Source: Hyphomicrobium sp.
GTDB taxonomy: Bacteria; Pseudomonadota; Alphaproteobacteria; Rhizobiales; Hyphomicrobiaceae
DNA length: 64,000 bases
Direction of reading: 5' to 3'
NCBI RefSeq assembly: GCF_019744875.1
Contig: NZ_JAIETU010000005.1
Coordinates: forward strand, 248,001-312,000
Below, piece by piece: positions 1-9,421 of the stretch. The notes beneath the pieces are model-generated. The model was not told the origin of the DNA. It worked only from the letters and a program-made list of their open reading frames with translations, and made no database searches. The position numbers and the translations under genes were made by a program. Every line of letters begins with the position of its first letter. The stretch's first letter is position 1.

Positions 1-325
1 CGGCGATCTGCGCGCCGTACTCGGCGAAGGCGGCGAGCAGGATGAGCTGTTCCGGCTCCCCGAAGGCGCCCTCGTCTTTGAGGCGGGCGGCCCAGAGGTT
101 CATCTGGCGCAGCGCCTCCACCGTGGTCGCGAGCCAGGCGAGGCCGTGCGCCGTGTGCTGCGCTTCATCGACGCCGCCGACTGCCTTGATCCGCGCGCGC
201 GCGCCCGTCTTGGCGAGGCCGAGGATACGATCTGCGGCTTCGACCACCTCGGCCGTACGTGCGATGAGGCGTTCGGGCCCTGCCGCCAGAAGGTCGCTCT
301 CCGACTTCAGCTCAACAGCCGCCAT
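1..325 (-). CDS. mcd: Acyl-CoA dehydrogenase family protein, N-terminal fragment (probable (2S)-methylsuccinyl-CoA dehydrogenase); truncated by window edge
   Basis: Translation of complement(1..325): MAAVELKSESDLLAAGPERLIARTAEVVEAADRILGLAKTGARARIKAVGGVDEAQHTAHGLAWLATTVEALRQMNLWAARLKDEGAFGEPEQLILLAAFAEYGAQIA; HGLAWLAT..EALRQM resembles the N-terminal extension of Mcd. Confidence 0.6.
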   Translation of the reverse strand, partial: MAAVELKSESDLLAAGPERLIARTAEVVEAADRILGLAKTGARARIKAVGGVDEAQHTAHGLAWLATTVEALRQMNLWAARLKDEGAFGEPEQLILLAAFAEYGAQIA

Positions 326-687
326 GGATCAGTCTCCTCAGATGATTTTGCTCTTGGGTGCGGGTACGACCCCGAGGCCATTTCGGACCGGCAGGCTCGG
401 CGGGGGCGTCAATTCCGGCTGTCATGTGCAAATTTCCGAGCCCAGCCGTCAAGACATCTCGCGACGGCGCGACAGCGTTGCACGCTGCCAGAAGCGCCGG
501 GACACGTGCCGGAACGCCGCATGCGGAGGCCTGGAGCGTTAACGGTGCCCATGTGTTCGGCAAACCGGCGTTCGGCAAAACTGGGCATTTGATGGAGATG
601 CGTGTCCGGCAGGACATGGACCTCAATGCGCGCTATGGACTACGGTCACCCCCCGACGAGCCTAATCCACGATCAGATCGCCCACGA

Positions 688-1539
688 ATGAAGCGCTACA
701 AACAGTTCCTGGCCGCCCTCTACCGCCTCTACGAGCACTCGGGCTTCGCGATGGCGGGTGCGGTTGCGTTCTCTTTCGTGGTCTCACTCTTCCCGTTCTG
801 CATTTTCCTCGGTGGACTTGCGGGTCTGTTCGGCGGCCGGGAGCTGGCGGCGGAGGCCGTTTCGCAGCTCTTCCGGAACCTGCCGCCCGATGTCGCCAAG
901 GCGCTGGCCCCGCAGGTTGACGCCATCATGGGCCAGACCCGCATCGATCTTTTGACCTTCGGTGGCTTCCTGGCTCTCTTCTTTGCCACCAGCGCGGTCG
1001 AGACGCTGCGCGCGGCCTTGAACGGCGCCTACCGCGTCTCGGAGACACGGCCTTATCCCGTGTGCCTCGCGCTCAGCATGTTGCTGGTCTTGATCAGCGG
1101 CGCCTCGATGCTGGTGCTGACCTGGGCGGTCGTCGTCGGCCCCGCGCTCGCCGCGCAGTTCGAGCCCTCGTGGGTGGAGCCATCGCTGATCAGGTCATTC
1201 CTCGATTCGACGTGGCTCGCCCCGGCGGTGCGCTACACGCTCGGCGCGGCCGTCATCGGCACCCAGCTCCTCGCCTTCCACCTGTGGCTCGCGGCCGGAG
1301 AGCGCCGCCTGGCGGACGTATGGCCAGGTGTTGCGTTCTCGGTCGTGCTCTGGCTCGCGATCGCAGGCTTCTATTCGTACTATCTTTCGATCAGCAACTA
1401 TGCGCGGTTCTACGCCGGCCTGTCGCAGCTCATGATCGCGATGATCTTCTTCCAGGTGACGGCGGTCATCATCCTGCTTGGCGCAGAGGTGAACCGCGGC
1501 ATCATGGAAATCAAGAAGCTCACCAACGGCAAACACTGA
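688..1539 (+). CDS. YihY/virulence factor BrkB family membrane protein
   Basis: ORF 358..1539, internal ATG at 688 preferred; multi-TM protein with YihY/BrkB-like segments (GAVAFSFVVSLFPFCIFL, LLGAEVNRGIMEI). Confidence 0.75.
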   Translation: MKRYKQFLAALYRLYEHSGFAMAGAVAFSFVVSLFPFCIFLGGLAGLFGGRELAAEAVSQLFRNLPPDVAKALAPQVDAIMGQTRIDLLTFGGFLALFFATSAVETLRAALNGAYRVSETRPYPVCLALSMLLVLISGASMLVLTWAVVVGPALAAQFEPSWVEPSLIRSFLDSTWLAPAVRYTLGAAVIGTQLLAFHLWLAAGERRLADVWPGVAFSVVLWLAIAGFYSYYLSISNYARFYAGLSQLMIAMIFFQVTAVIILLGAEVNRGIMEIKKLTNGKH

Positions 1540-1617
1540 TCAAGCCAGCGCGCGAACGCGCGAAGTCAACGCCGTGCGCGAACGCGCGAAAACAACCGAA
1601 ATGCAGACACGCGAAAA

Positions 1618-1643
1618 CGCGGGTCCGGTGGTCCGGACCCGCG
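1618..1643. terminator. Hairpin between convergent genes (possible bidirectional terminator)
   Basis: CGCGGGTCCGG-TGGT-CCGGACCCGCG, 11-bp stem, between brkB-like (+) and speD (-) 3' ends; weak T-tract. Confidence 0.5.
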
Positions 1644-1690
1644 TCTCTGTCTCTGTCTGACAGGTTGTCGGGCTTGAAGCGTTGCCGCCG

Positions 1691-2269
1691 TCAGGCGGCC
1701 TTCGCCTTCCGTGCAGCGCGGGGCTTAGCGACGGAAGCGCCCTTCGGCGCCTTGCCTGCCTTCGCGCCGGCTTTGCAGGTTGCCGCCTTGCCTGGAGCCT
1801 CGCCACGGGTATGCGTCTTGACGATCACCCGGGCAGCTCCAAACGCCTCCGTGAGCACGGAGACGGCGCGCTGCGGATCGGCGTCGCCGCTCATGAACAC
1901 GTCAAGCGCGGCATAGCCCTGGTCCGGCCAACTGTGGATCGAGATATGGCTCTCCGCAAGCACGGCGACGCCAGTGACGCCGCCCGTGCGCTCAAGCGCA
2001 TGGACATGGAGGTGCAGCAGCGTTGCGCCGGCTGCGTCCACGCATTTTCTGAGAGTCCGTTCCACATGCCCGGTGTCGTCAAGATTGTGGGCACCGTAGA
2101 GATCGACAAGGAGATGGCGGCCAGAATGACGGCCGCTAATGCGGTCGTTGGCAGCGTCCTCAAGTGCCGCGTGCGCACCCTGCGCAGACGCGGAAAGATC
2201 TTCCTTTTGGGCGGGGCTTGAACGAGTCAAGTCCATCCCCAATTGGAAGAGGGTGTCATTAAAGGCCAT
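1691..2269 (-). CDS. speD: S-adenosylmethionine decarboxylase proenzyme
   Basis: GRHLLVDLYGAHNLDD...AESHISIHSWPDQGYAALDVFMSGDADP: canonical SpeD ESHISIHTWPE cleavage-site region. Confidence 0.9.
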   Translation of the reverse strand: MAFNDTLFQLGMDLTRSSPAQKEDLSASAQGAHAALEDAANDRISGRHSGRHLLVDLYGAHNLDDTGHVERTLRKCVDAAGATLLHLHVHALERTGGVTGVAVLAESHISIHSWPDQGYAALDVFMSGDADPQRAVSVLTEAFGAARVIVKTHTRGEAPGKAATCKAGAKAGKAPKGASVAKPRAARKAKAA

Positions 2270-2536
2270 ATGACCCTCCCCAACCAGCAGACAGATTTAA
2301 CCCGAACGCTCCTTACCTGGGGGTGTGGGGATGGAAGTCCTTGACCTTAAGGGCAGGTGGACGAACGGAGACGAGTGATATGATGCAAGTGACCCCCCAT
2401 CGCAAGTAGAAATTTGCCCCTGCGGGATCAAAATTCCGCGCGCGGTCGTCGCACCCTTCTTAACGAATCCTCGCGCCGTTTCTGACGGCAAAATCGGAAG
2501 GCGCTGCGTGAGCTACGAAAACAAATCACGCGGTCG

Positions 2537-5032
2537 TCACTGAGGGTTCAAAAACTGCTCGAGCAGCTTCTTGCCCTGCGCCTTCTTGGCTTTGCGCTCT
2601 TCCTTCGTTCCGCCGATCAGGCCGTCGACGATCTCGTTCGCGTTCTTGCCGTTGAGGTTGCCGCCGATCTGCTTGATCGTCTCCATCGCCTTGTTGGGAT
2701 CGCTAAGAACGCCTGAGAGGTCCGGCGTGAACTTGGGATTGTCCCATGCGCCGTGCACGCGGACCGGGATTTCGAGCCCCGACAGCGCTTCGGCGCCACC
2801 GCCCTGGCCCTGCAGGCTCGCGACCAGCTTGGGGCGCAGCATGTAGTCCACCTCGCGCGGCGGCAGCGAAACGCGCCCCGCCCCGCCGACCCGCAAGAGC
2901 GGGCTCACGAGCTTGAGATCCTTGTTCTCCGCGACGCCGGACGTGAGCGTCCATGTCGACGTCATCTCGCTGAAGTCGGTCTTGTCGGTGGGCGAGCCGG
3001 AGAGGCCGCCGAACTTGCCTTGGCTGACGCCGCGCAGCATCTCCGCGACGTTGATGCCCACGATCGCGCCATCGTGGAACGCCACGTCGATCTTGCCGTT
3101 GAGCGTGCCGACGATCTCCCGCTCGGTCGCGCCCTGGCCCGCCACGGCGAACGAAAGCCGCCCTTTGCCGGTCAGGCGGTCGAACTCGGCCGTGTCCTTG
3201 AGCAGCGGCAGCGCTTCGATGCCGTCGAGCGAAACGTTGGCCGTCATGTGGGCCGCCGTGCCACGCGTTCCGTCGAGCGTGATCGTGCCGCGGCCCGTGC
3301 CCTGGTAGAGACGCACATCGTTGAGCGTCGTCGTCATCACCCGGTTCTTCAGCGCCACCGTGACGTCGGACTGGTCGAGCCGCACTGTGCTGACGGTGAG
3401 CTTGCCGATCGAAAGACGCGCGTTGGCATCCAGGCTGCCGAGCGCGGCGAGCCGCAGCGGTTCGTCACCCCAGCCATCCCGCTTCGTGAAGCCTTTGACG
3501 CGCGGCCCCGGCGCGGCCGGCATTTCGCTGTCCTGCAGAAGATCGTCGATCGAGGTCGCTTTGGTCTTGGCCGGAGCGGGACCAGCGGCCTGACCGCCAC
3601 CCACGTCGGCGGCCGGCGCGCGCGGCGGCGGCGAGTCGCTCGCCCCGTTGGACGAATAGAGATTGAGGTCGAGTTCCGTCAGCTTGAGCGTGGCCGTCAC
3701 GTTCGGACGCGCCCCGCGCGTATCGAGCTTGATGTCGCCCCGCGCCGTGGTCCGGTCGAGTTCGATTTCGGCTGTCGAGAAAGAGAGCTGACCGGGCGTT
3801 CCGCGCAGCAGGCCCTTGGCCTTGAGCGCGCCGAAACCCTGCGACGGCGGCAGATCGCCGCCGAACCATGCCGCCAGCGCCCGCGCCGACGCCGACTTGG
3901 CCGACAGGATGCCTTCGGCGCTGAGATCGCCCTTGAGCTTCGTCGAGCCTTCGAACGTCGCGTCGAGCGCGTCCGCGCCGAGCACCATCTTGAGCTTGGC
4001 GGGCCGGTCGTCGGCGATGTCGGCGGGCGAAGTCAGCGCGCCGTCGAAGCGCACCGTCTTGCCCTTCCAGTCGAGGTGACCGGCGGCCGTCAGCGGCTCC
4101 GACATGGCGGCAAGCGCCATCTTGATATTGATGGCTGAAAACTCGGAGGCGCCGCCGGTGCGCTGGTCGCGCCAGTGGAGCGTGCCGTTGTCGATCCGGA
4201 CGTCCTCGAGCTTGAGGTCGGAAACGCGCAGCATCGAACGCTCGCGCGCCCGCTCGGCGGGAAGTGTGCTCTGCGGCACATCCGAGATCTGAGTGTCGGG
4301 CCGCGCGAGCCCGCCCGCTTGCGCCAACCGCACGCGCGCGCCTCGAGTGTCCGCCTCGGCGAAATCCCAGGAGCGGTTTCCGTTGGCGTCGACCTCGAGC
4401 GTGAACACGGGCTCGCGCAGCACCAGCGAGCTGACGCGCACGTCCCGCTGCAACAGCGGCCAAAGCGCGACGCTGACGTCGAGCGCCTTCATCGTGACGA
4501 GCGGCGCCTGCCCCGCAAAGCCGGGTCCGGCCGAGAGCGAAACGTCGGCGAGCGAGATGCCGAGCGTCGGATAGATCGAGAACGAGGCCGGCCCGGCGAT
4601 CACGAGGTCGCGTCCGGTCTTTTCCTTCACGGCGAGCACGACCCGGTCGCGCACGAAGTTGGCCGGCAGCGCCACTACGGCGAATGCAACCGCGCCCGCC
4701 GCCATCGCGATCAGGCCGAGCACGCTGTAGAAAATTGCAGACCCGAAGCCGGAGCGCTCGCGCGGCCGGGCCGCGCGGCTGTTTTGCGCGTAGTAGGGGT
4801 CGGGAGCGCCCGATCGTCCTCCGGTCTGGAGCGGTGCCATGCGCTGCTGAGGGTGCGCGGCGGGCGCATAAGGATCCTGCGGATAGCCCGTCCGTCCGCC
4901 GTCCCGCGGCGGATAGGTCTGATCGAAGTACGGATCGCCGCCACGCTGCTGGGGCGGCCGTGCCCGCTCGTCGGATGGACGATAGGGATCGAGCCGGGGC
5001 GGCCTTCCCTGCGGCGGCGGTTTGTTCGTCAT
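2537..5032 (-). CDS. AsmA family protein
   Basis: Single TM after a P/R-rich N-terminus, then a long AsmA-like region (LTGKGRLSFAVAGQGATEREIVGTLNGKIDVAFHDGAIVGINVAEMLR); start at MTNKPPPQG chosen. Confidence 0.85.
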   Translation of the reverse strand: MTNKPPPQGRPPRLDPYRPSDERARPPQQRGGDPYFDQTYPPRDGGRTGYPQDPYAPAAHPQQRMAPLQTGGRSGAPDPYYAQNSRAARPRERSGFGSAIFYSVLGLIAMAAGAVAFAVVALPANFVRDRVVLAVKEKTGRDLVIAGPASFSIYPTLGISLADVSLSAGPGFAGQAPLVTMKALDVSVALWPLLQRDVRVSSLVLREPVFTLEVDANGNRSWDFAEADTRGARVRLAQAGGLARPDTQISDVPQSTLPAERARERSMLRVSDLKLEDVRIDNGTLHWRDQRTGGASEFSAINIKMALAAMSEPLTAAGHLDWKGKTVRFDGALTSPADIADDRPAKLKMVLGADALDATFEGSTKLKGDLSAEGILSAKSASARALAAWFGGDLPPSQGFGALKAKGLLRGTPGQLSFSTAEIELDRTTARGDIKLDTRGARPNVTATLKLTELDLNLYSSNGASDSPPPRAPAADVGGGQAAGPAPAKTKATSIDDLLQDSEMPAAPGPRVKGFTKRDGWGDEPLRLAALGSLDANARLSIGKLTVSTVRLDQSDVTVALKNRVMTTTLNDVRLYQGTGRGTITLDGTRGTAAHMTANVSLDGIEALPLLKDTAEFDRLTGKGRLSFAVAGQGATEREIVGTLNGKIDVAFHDGAIVGINVAEMLRGVSQGKFGGLSGSPTDKTDFSEMTSTWTLTSGVAENKDLKLVSPLLRVGGAGRVSLPPREVDYMLRPKLVASLQGQGGGAEALSGLEIPVRVHGAWDNPKFTPDLSGVLSDPNKAMETIKQIGGNLNGKNANEIVDGLIGGTKEERKAKKAQGKKLLEQFLNPQ

Positions 5033-5356
5033 TGGATCCCAACCTCGGGCGGGCTTTAGGGGCGCATGCGCAGTCCCCGAATCTGCCCGCCGGCTCAACC
5101 TTCCAGCACATACGAAGCAATTGTGTCAGCGCGCGGCCCGCCTCGTCTCCGCGGCAAGGCGATTTATCCACCGGCAACCCCGGGGCTCGGCGACCGGGCT
5201 CGCAACAGATATGCAACTCAAGCGCGTAGGCGCGGGGCGTAAGCGGGTCTGCAGCATAAAATCAATTCTACACACAACTTAAGCCATTTCTCAGACAGAT
5301 TTTCCCCGCATTCGCGTCATCTCCGCACCTTCGTCCCGACAACCGAATCACCTAAT

Positions 5357-6118
5357 TTGCAACCTATGAGTGTATTGCGCGGTTTTGTACGTCCCGCAGG
5401 CTCGGTGGCTTTGGCGCTGACCCTGGCGGCTTACCTTCAGGCTCCCTCCAACGTGGCGGCCCGTCCGGCCCCCCCAGAGTTTCTTGGAGCTAGCTCTCTT
5501 GGCGCGAGGGGCGCCCAAACCATCAGCGGCCGCGCGACGGTCGTCGATGGCGACACGCTGGAGATTTCCGGCGAGCGCATCCGCCTCGAAGGCATCGATG
5601 CCCCTGAAGCGAGCCAGACGTGCGGACGCCGATGGCTCGGCACGTGGAGCTGCGGTTCGGCCGCGACAGCCGCCTTGCAGAAGATCGTCGGCACGCGCCG
5701 TGTCGATTGCCAGTCCGCCGGTCGCGATAAATATGGCCGCATGCTCGGCTGGTGCGCGATCGACGGCCGTGACGTCAACGCCGAGATGGTGACGACCGGC
5801 AACGCCTGGGCGTTCGTCAAATATTCGCGCCGCTATGAGGCGATCGAGGCCGAGGCGCGCAAAGCCAAGGTCGGCATCTGGCAGGGCGACGCGCAACCCG
5901 CCTGGCTCTACCGCGAACAGCGCTGGCAGGTGGCTGAGACCGCCGCGCCGGAAGGGTGCGCGATCAAGGGCAACATCACTTCCAACGGCCGCATCTATCA
6001 CACGCCCTGGAGCGCCTGGTACGGCAAGGTGAAGGTTGAGCCGGCCAAGGGGGAGCGTTGGTTCTGCTCCGAAAAGGAAGCGGCGGAGGCCGGTTTCCGG
6101 CCCGTCGCGGGCCACTGA
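5357..6118 (+). CDS. Thermonuclease family protein (staphylococcal nuclease-like), secreted
   Basis: ATVVDGDTLEISGERIRLEGIDAPEASQTC motif plus signal-like N-terminus. Confidence 0.88.
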   Translation: MQPMSVLRGFVRPAGSVALALTLAAYLQAPSNVAARPAPPEFLGASSLGARGAQTISGRATVVDGDTLEISGERIRLEGIDAPEASQTCGRRWLGTWSCGSAATAALQKIVGTRRVDCQSAGRDKYGRMLGWCAIDGRDVNAEMVTTGNAWAFVKYSRRYEAIEAEARKAKVGIWQGDAQPAWLYREQRWQVAETAAPEGCAIKGNITSNGRIYHTPWSAWYGKVKVEPAKGERWFCSEKEAAEAGFRPVAGH

Positions 6119-6344
6119 AGGCGTCCTGCGCGGCGCCACTGAGATTGCCACTTGAGACTGGATCAGCCGGGAGGAGGCGTGCGCGTCTCCGGTTGACTTC
6201 CCGCGGGCCGAGGGAGAAAGTCCCCTCAGTATACGCACACAGAGTCGTGCCGGCGCCTCGCCGGCCGATTGTGTGTGCTGCGCCCGAAGCGCCGATCTGA
6301 GGCGGGCTCTCGGGATACGGGTTTCGAGCAGGGAAAAACACGCA

Positions 6345-7166
6345 ATGGTCCGCTCTCCGCGCCGCTTGGCAACGCACCTCGCATTCGCCGCCATCGCCGC
6401 CACGGCACTCCTGACCGGCGCGGCGCAGGCGAGCGACACGTGGCCGGGCATCCATGCCGAGGCCTTCGGCGGACGCCCGATGAAGAGCGGCGCCGGTGTC
6501 ATCGCGTTGAGCGCTCCCTATCGCCCCGACGACGTGCGCAGCGTGCCCTTCGAAGCCGACGTGACGCTCGGCAAAGGCCACACCATCAAGACCGTCTACT
6601 TCGTCGTCGACATGAACCCGTCGCCCGTGGCCGCCACGTTTCAGATGGGTGGCAAGCGCAGCCGCGCCCATCTCGGTATTAACTTCCGTCTCGACCAGCA
6701 GTCGGATGTGCGCGTCGTGGTCGAAGCCGACGACGGCACGCTCTACATGTCGGAGCAGCTCGTGAAGTTCGCCGGCGGCCAGGCCTCGTGCTCGGCGCCG
6801 CCCGTTGGAGACCCGGCTGAGATCGCAGCCAACATGGGCAAGATGGATTTCGCGGGCGTCGGCGCCAAGCCGAACGGCACCCACCAGACGGCGCGCGCGC
6901 GCGTGGCGCTCAACCATCCGAACCACACCGGCATGGTGCTCGATCCCATCTCGCTGCTCTACATTCCGCTGCTGATGGTCGACCACATCGAAGCCCGCCA
7001 GGGCGACGAGCTCGTCTTCGAGATGACAGGCTCGATCACGGTCGCGCAGAACCCGTCCGTCTCGTTCGACTACGTGACGAACGGTGCGTCCGAAATGACA
7101 ATCACGGCCCGCGATACGAGCCAGGGCTCGTGGACGCGCTCCTTCCCGATCGGCCCGAGCGGCTGA
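6345..7166 (+). CDS. Quinoprotein dehydrogenase-associated SoxYZ-like carrier protein
   Basis: Signal peptide; SoxY-like then SoxZ-like halves in one polypeptide; lone Cys in ...FAGGQASCSAPP... Confidence 0.75.
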   Translation: MVRSPRRLATHLAFAAIAATALLTGAAQASDTWPGIHAEAFGGRPMKSGAGVIALSAPYRPDDVRSVPFEADVTLGKGHTIKTVYFVVDMNPSPVAATFQMGGKRSRAHLGINFRLDQQSDVRVVVEADDGTLYMSEQLVKFAGGQASCSAPPVGDPAEIAANMGKMDFAGVGAKPNGTHQTARARVALNHPNHTGMVLDPISLLYIPLLMVDHIEARQGDELVFEMTGSITVAQNPSVSFDYVTNGASEMTITARDTSQGSWTRSFPIGPSG

Positions 7167-7363
7167 TCCTAAGCGCGCGCTGACTGCCGGATTGCCTGCC
7201 ACGCCGGCTCGCTTGCGAAAGAGAGTAGCCGGTTAAAGCGCATCTCGCAGTGCGCTGCCTGTCCATGCGCCGCCCACTCCCGCGCGTGTGCAGCGTGGAA
7301 CCAAACCCCGTTCACATCGTTGTTTGCCCATCGAGGACGCACGAACGATCTGGAGTTGGTTCA

Positions 7364-7537
7364 ATGGGCAATTTGCTGCACTGGGCCGTGGTTTTCCTAG
7401 TCGTCGCGCTGATCGCGGCCTTTCTCGGCTTCGGTGGCGTTGCTGGTACGGCTATGGAGGGCGCGCGCCTTCTCTTCTGGGTAGCCATCGTGTTTTTGGT
7501 TATCTCACTCGTGCTCGGATTTATTCGCCGAGCGTAA
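7364..7537 (+). CDS. DUF1328 small membrane protein (YtjA-like)
   Basis: MGNLLHWAVVFLVVALIAAFLGFGGVAGTAMEGARLLFWVAIVFLVISLVLGFIRRA. Confidence 0.88.
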   Translation: MGNLLHWAVVFLVVALIAAFLGFGGVAGTAMEGARLLFWVAIVFLVISLVLGFIRRA

Positions 7538-7695
7538 ATGGAACTGCGTTGCGAGCCCGAGCCATTGGCCGGGTCCGCAACCGCCCCAAGCTTCAGGATC
7601 ATGACCGAGCACGACGCACGGGCGAGCGCCCGTACGGAGGCGGAGCATGGCCTGCTGCACCACCCTGCACGTCCTGAAACAAAGAGGAGTTTCGC

Positions 7696-7893
7696 ATGAA
7701 CTGGGATCGTATCGAAGGCAACTGGAAGCAGTTCTCCGGCAAGGTCAAGGAGAAGTGGGGCAAGCTCACCGATGACGACCTCGATGTCGTGAACGGCAAG
7801 CGTGAGCAGCTCGAAGGCAAGATCCAGGAGCGCTACGGCTACGGCAAAGACCAGGTGAAGAAGGAACTCGACGACTGGTCGAAGACGCTCTAA
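7696..7893 (+). CDS. CsbD family stress response protein
   Basis: MNWDRIEGNWKQFSGKVKEKWGKLTDDDLDVVNGKREQLEGKIQERYGYGKDQVKKELDDW. Confidence 0.93.
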   Translation: MNWDRIEGNWKQFSGKVKEKWGKLTDDDLDVVNGKREQLEGKIQERYGYGKDQVKKELDDWSKTL

Positions 7894-7914
7894 GCGCGCG
7901 ACCGTCACGAAACA

Positions 7915-7952
7915 GCCCGCCGGTGAGCGATCACCGGCGGGCTTGTTTGTTT
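7915..7952 (+). terminator. Rho-independent terminator after csbD
   Basis: GCCCGCCGGTGA-GCGA-TCACCGGCGGGC (12-bp perfect stem) followed by TTGTTTGTTTG. Confidence 0.88.
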
Positions 7953-8021
7953 GTGCACGCGGATGGAGCGGCCGCCGAACCCGTCGGCGCGACGCGCTCT
8001 AATCAGGTCTCCTGGACCCGA

Positions 8022-8432
8022 TCAACCCTGCGGAAACGTGATCAGGATCTTCATGCGCACGAGCTCCGGAAAATACGCCTCGAGCCCCTTGCCCATGAAA
8101 AAGAGAATGGCGCCGAGCAGAATGAGTGCGGGAATGGCGGCCAGAACGGCCTTCATGAAAAACATCGCCAGCCGCAGGAACGGCACGTCGAAACGATGCA
8201 CGACAGCCGGGATCGGCTCGTCGCCGTACATCGGCGCCTGCGGCCGTCCGCGCGACAGATACGCCGGAGGGTCGCCCATCGAGGCCGCCATCGCGCGCCC
8301 GTCGCGCTCCTGCTGCTCCCGCTCCTTGATCTCGCGCGCCTGTCTTGCCCGCTGGTCCCGTTCGCGCCGCAACGTGCGCGGCAGATCATCGAATTCGCTA
8401 TCGGCCGTAAGGGGAAAGTTTGCGTCCGCCAT
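8022..8432 (-). CDS. Hypothetical membrane protein
   Basis: ORF 8022..8489 (-); likely start at MADANFPLTADSEF; C-terminal hydrophobic segment ALILLGAILFFMG. Confidence 0.55.
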   Translation of the reverse strand: MADANFPLTADSEFDDLPRTLRRERDQRARQAREIKEREQQERDGRAMAASMGDPPAYLSRGRPQAPMYGDEPIPAVVHRFDVPFLRLAMFFMKAVLAAIPALILLGAILFFMGKGLEAYFPELVRMKILITFPQG

Positions 8433-8556
8433 CTCTACACCTGAACTGAAAAAGCGAGGCTTCGAAGCCTCGTCCTGCGCGCGATCCACCCCGGTGCGTG
8501 CCGTCTATCTTGCTAGCGACGTTATTGTTAAGTTGCGCCGCGATTTTGACGGAGAG

Positions 8557-9093
8557 GTGGCCGTGGCGGTGCTGAAGGATCTGATACGTACGATTCCCGA
8601 CTATCCCAAAAAGGGCATCCTGTTTCGAGATGTCACGACGCTGCTGGGCAATGCCGAGGGACTGAAGGAGGCCATCGCCCAGATGGCCGCACCCTACCTG
8701 GATCTCAAGGTGGACGCCGTCGCCGGCATCGAGGCGCGCGGTTTCATTCTGGGCGGCGCCATTGCCGACCGCCTGGGTTGCGGCTTCATCCCGATCCGCA
8801 AGAAGGGCAAATTGCCCTGGAAGACCATCGGCCAGGAATACACGCTCGAATACGGCGTCGATGTCATCGAGATCCACGAGGACGCCATCGCGCCGGGCCA
8901 GCGCGTGCTGATCGTCGACGACCTGATCGCGACGGGCGGCACGGCGGAGGCGGCGGTGAAGCTTCTGCGCCGCAGCCACGGCGAGATCGTCGGCGCCACG
9001 TTCATCATCGATCTTCCCGACCTCGGCGGCCTCAAGCTTCTGAAAAGTCACGGCATCGACTGTCACGCTTTGGTAGCGTTCGAGGGCCATTGA
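8557..9093 (+). CDS. apt: Adenine phosphoribosyltransferase
   Basis: GTG start in frame with ORF ending 9093; PRPP motif VLIVDDLIATGGTAEAA; IPDYPKKGILFRDVTTLL. Confidence 0.93.
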   Translation: MAVAVLKDLIRTIPDYPKKGILFRDVTTLLGNAEGLKEAIAQMAAPYLDLKVDAVAGIEARGFILGGAIADRLGCGFIPIRKKGKLPWKTIGQEYTLEYGVDVIEIHEDAIAPGQRVLIVDDLIATGGTAEAAVKLLRRSHGEIVGATFIIDLPDLGGLKLLKSHGIDCHALVAFEGH

Positions 9094-9320
9094 TGGCGCT
9101 GACGGCGGGCGAGATCCGCTTGGTCCTGGAGCGCATCGCGAAGGCGCGGGCGGATGCCGGGACGGGCTTGTCCTGCCCGCACTGCAACCGCGAGGGTCTT
9201 GCCGTCACGGACAGGTCTGCGCGGCCCTATGCCGAGTGGTATCATCTCGCGTGCGCGGGGTGCGGCCTGGACGAGACCATCCATGTCCCGCTGGGGCCGC
9301 CCGTCATGGGAGACGACTGA
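9093..9320 (+). CDS. Small hypothetical protein with Cys-X2-Cys zinc-ribbon-like pairs
   Basis: MALTAGEIRLVLERIAKARADAGTGLSCPHCNREG...WYHLACAGCGLDETIHVPLG; ATG overlaps apt TGA. Confidence 0.6.
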   Translation: MALTAGEIRLVLERIAKARADAGTGLSCPHCNREGLAVTDRSARPYAEWYHLACAGCGLDETIHVPLGPPVMGDD

Positions 9321-9421
9321 GGGGAGAGGACTGATGGCTTGCCGCCGCGAACCGACCCCGTCGAGGCGATGCGGCAGCCGCGAACCCCGCTCACGCGAGG
9401 CCAGCTCTTGAAAGACATGCG

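Noticed and set aside
1550-1590. 15-bp direct repeat gcgcgaacgcgcgaa twice with 26-bp periodicity, after the BrkB-like gene
   Set aside because: Only two copies, simple GC-rich sequence, no CRISPR-like spacing.
2297-2491. Possible leader ORF or SAM-sensing riboswitch upstream of speD
   Set aside because: No recognisable riboswitch core or pseudoknot pairing by eye, and the ORF has no convincing features. Would need an Infernal search.
2753-4138. Long antisense ORFs, e.g. 2753-4138 +, 25286-27832 -, 35350-37920 -, 44721-47294 +, 47516-49954 +
   Set aside because: They mirror well-supported genes on the other strand and have Arg/Ala/Val-rich compositions typical of high-GC shadow frames.
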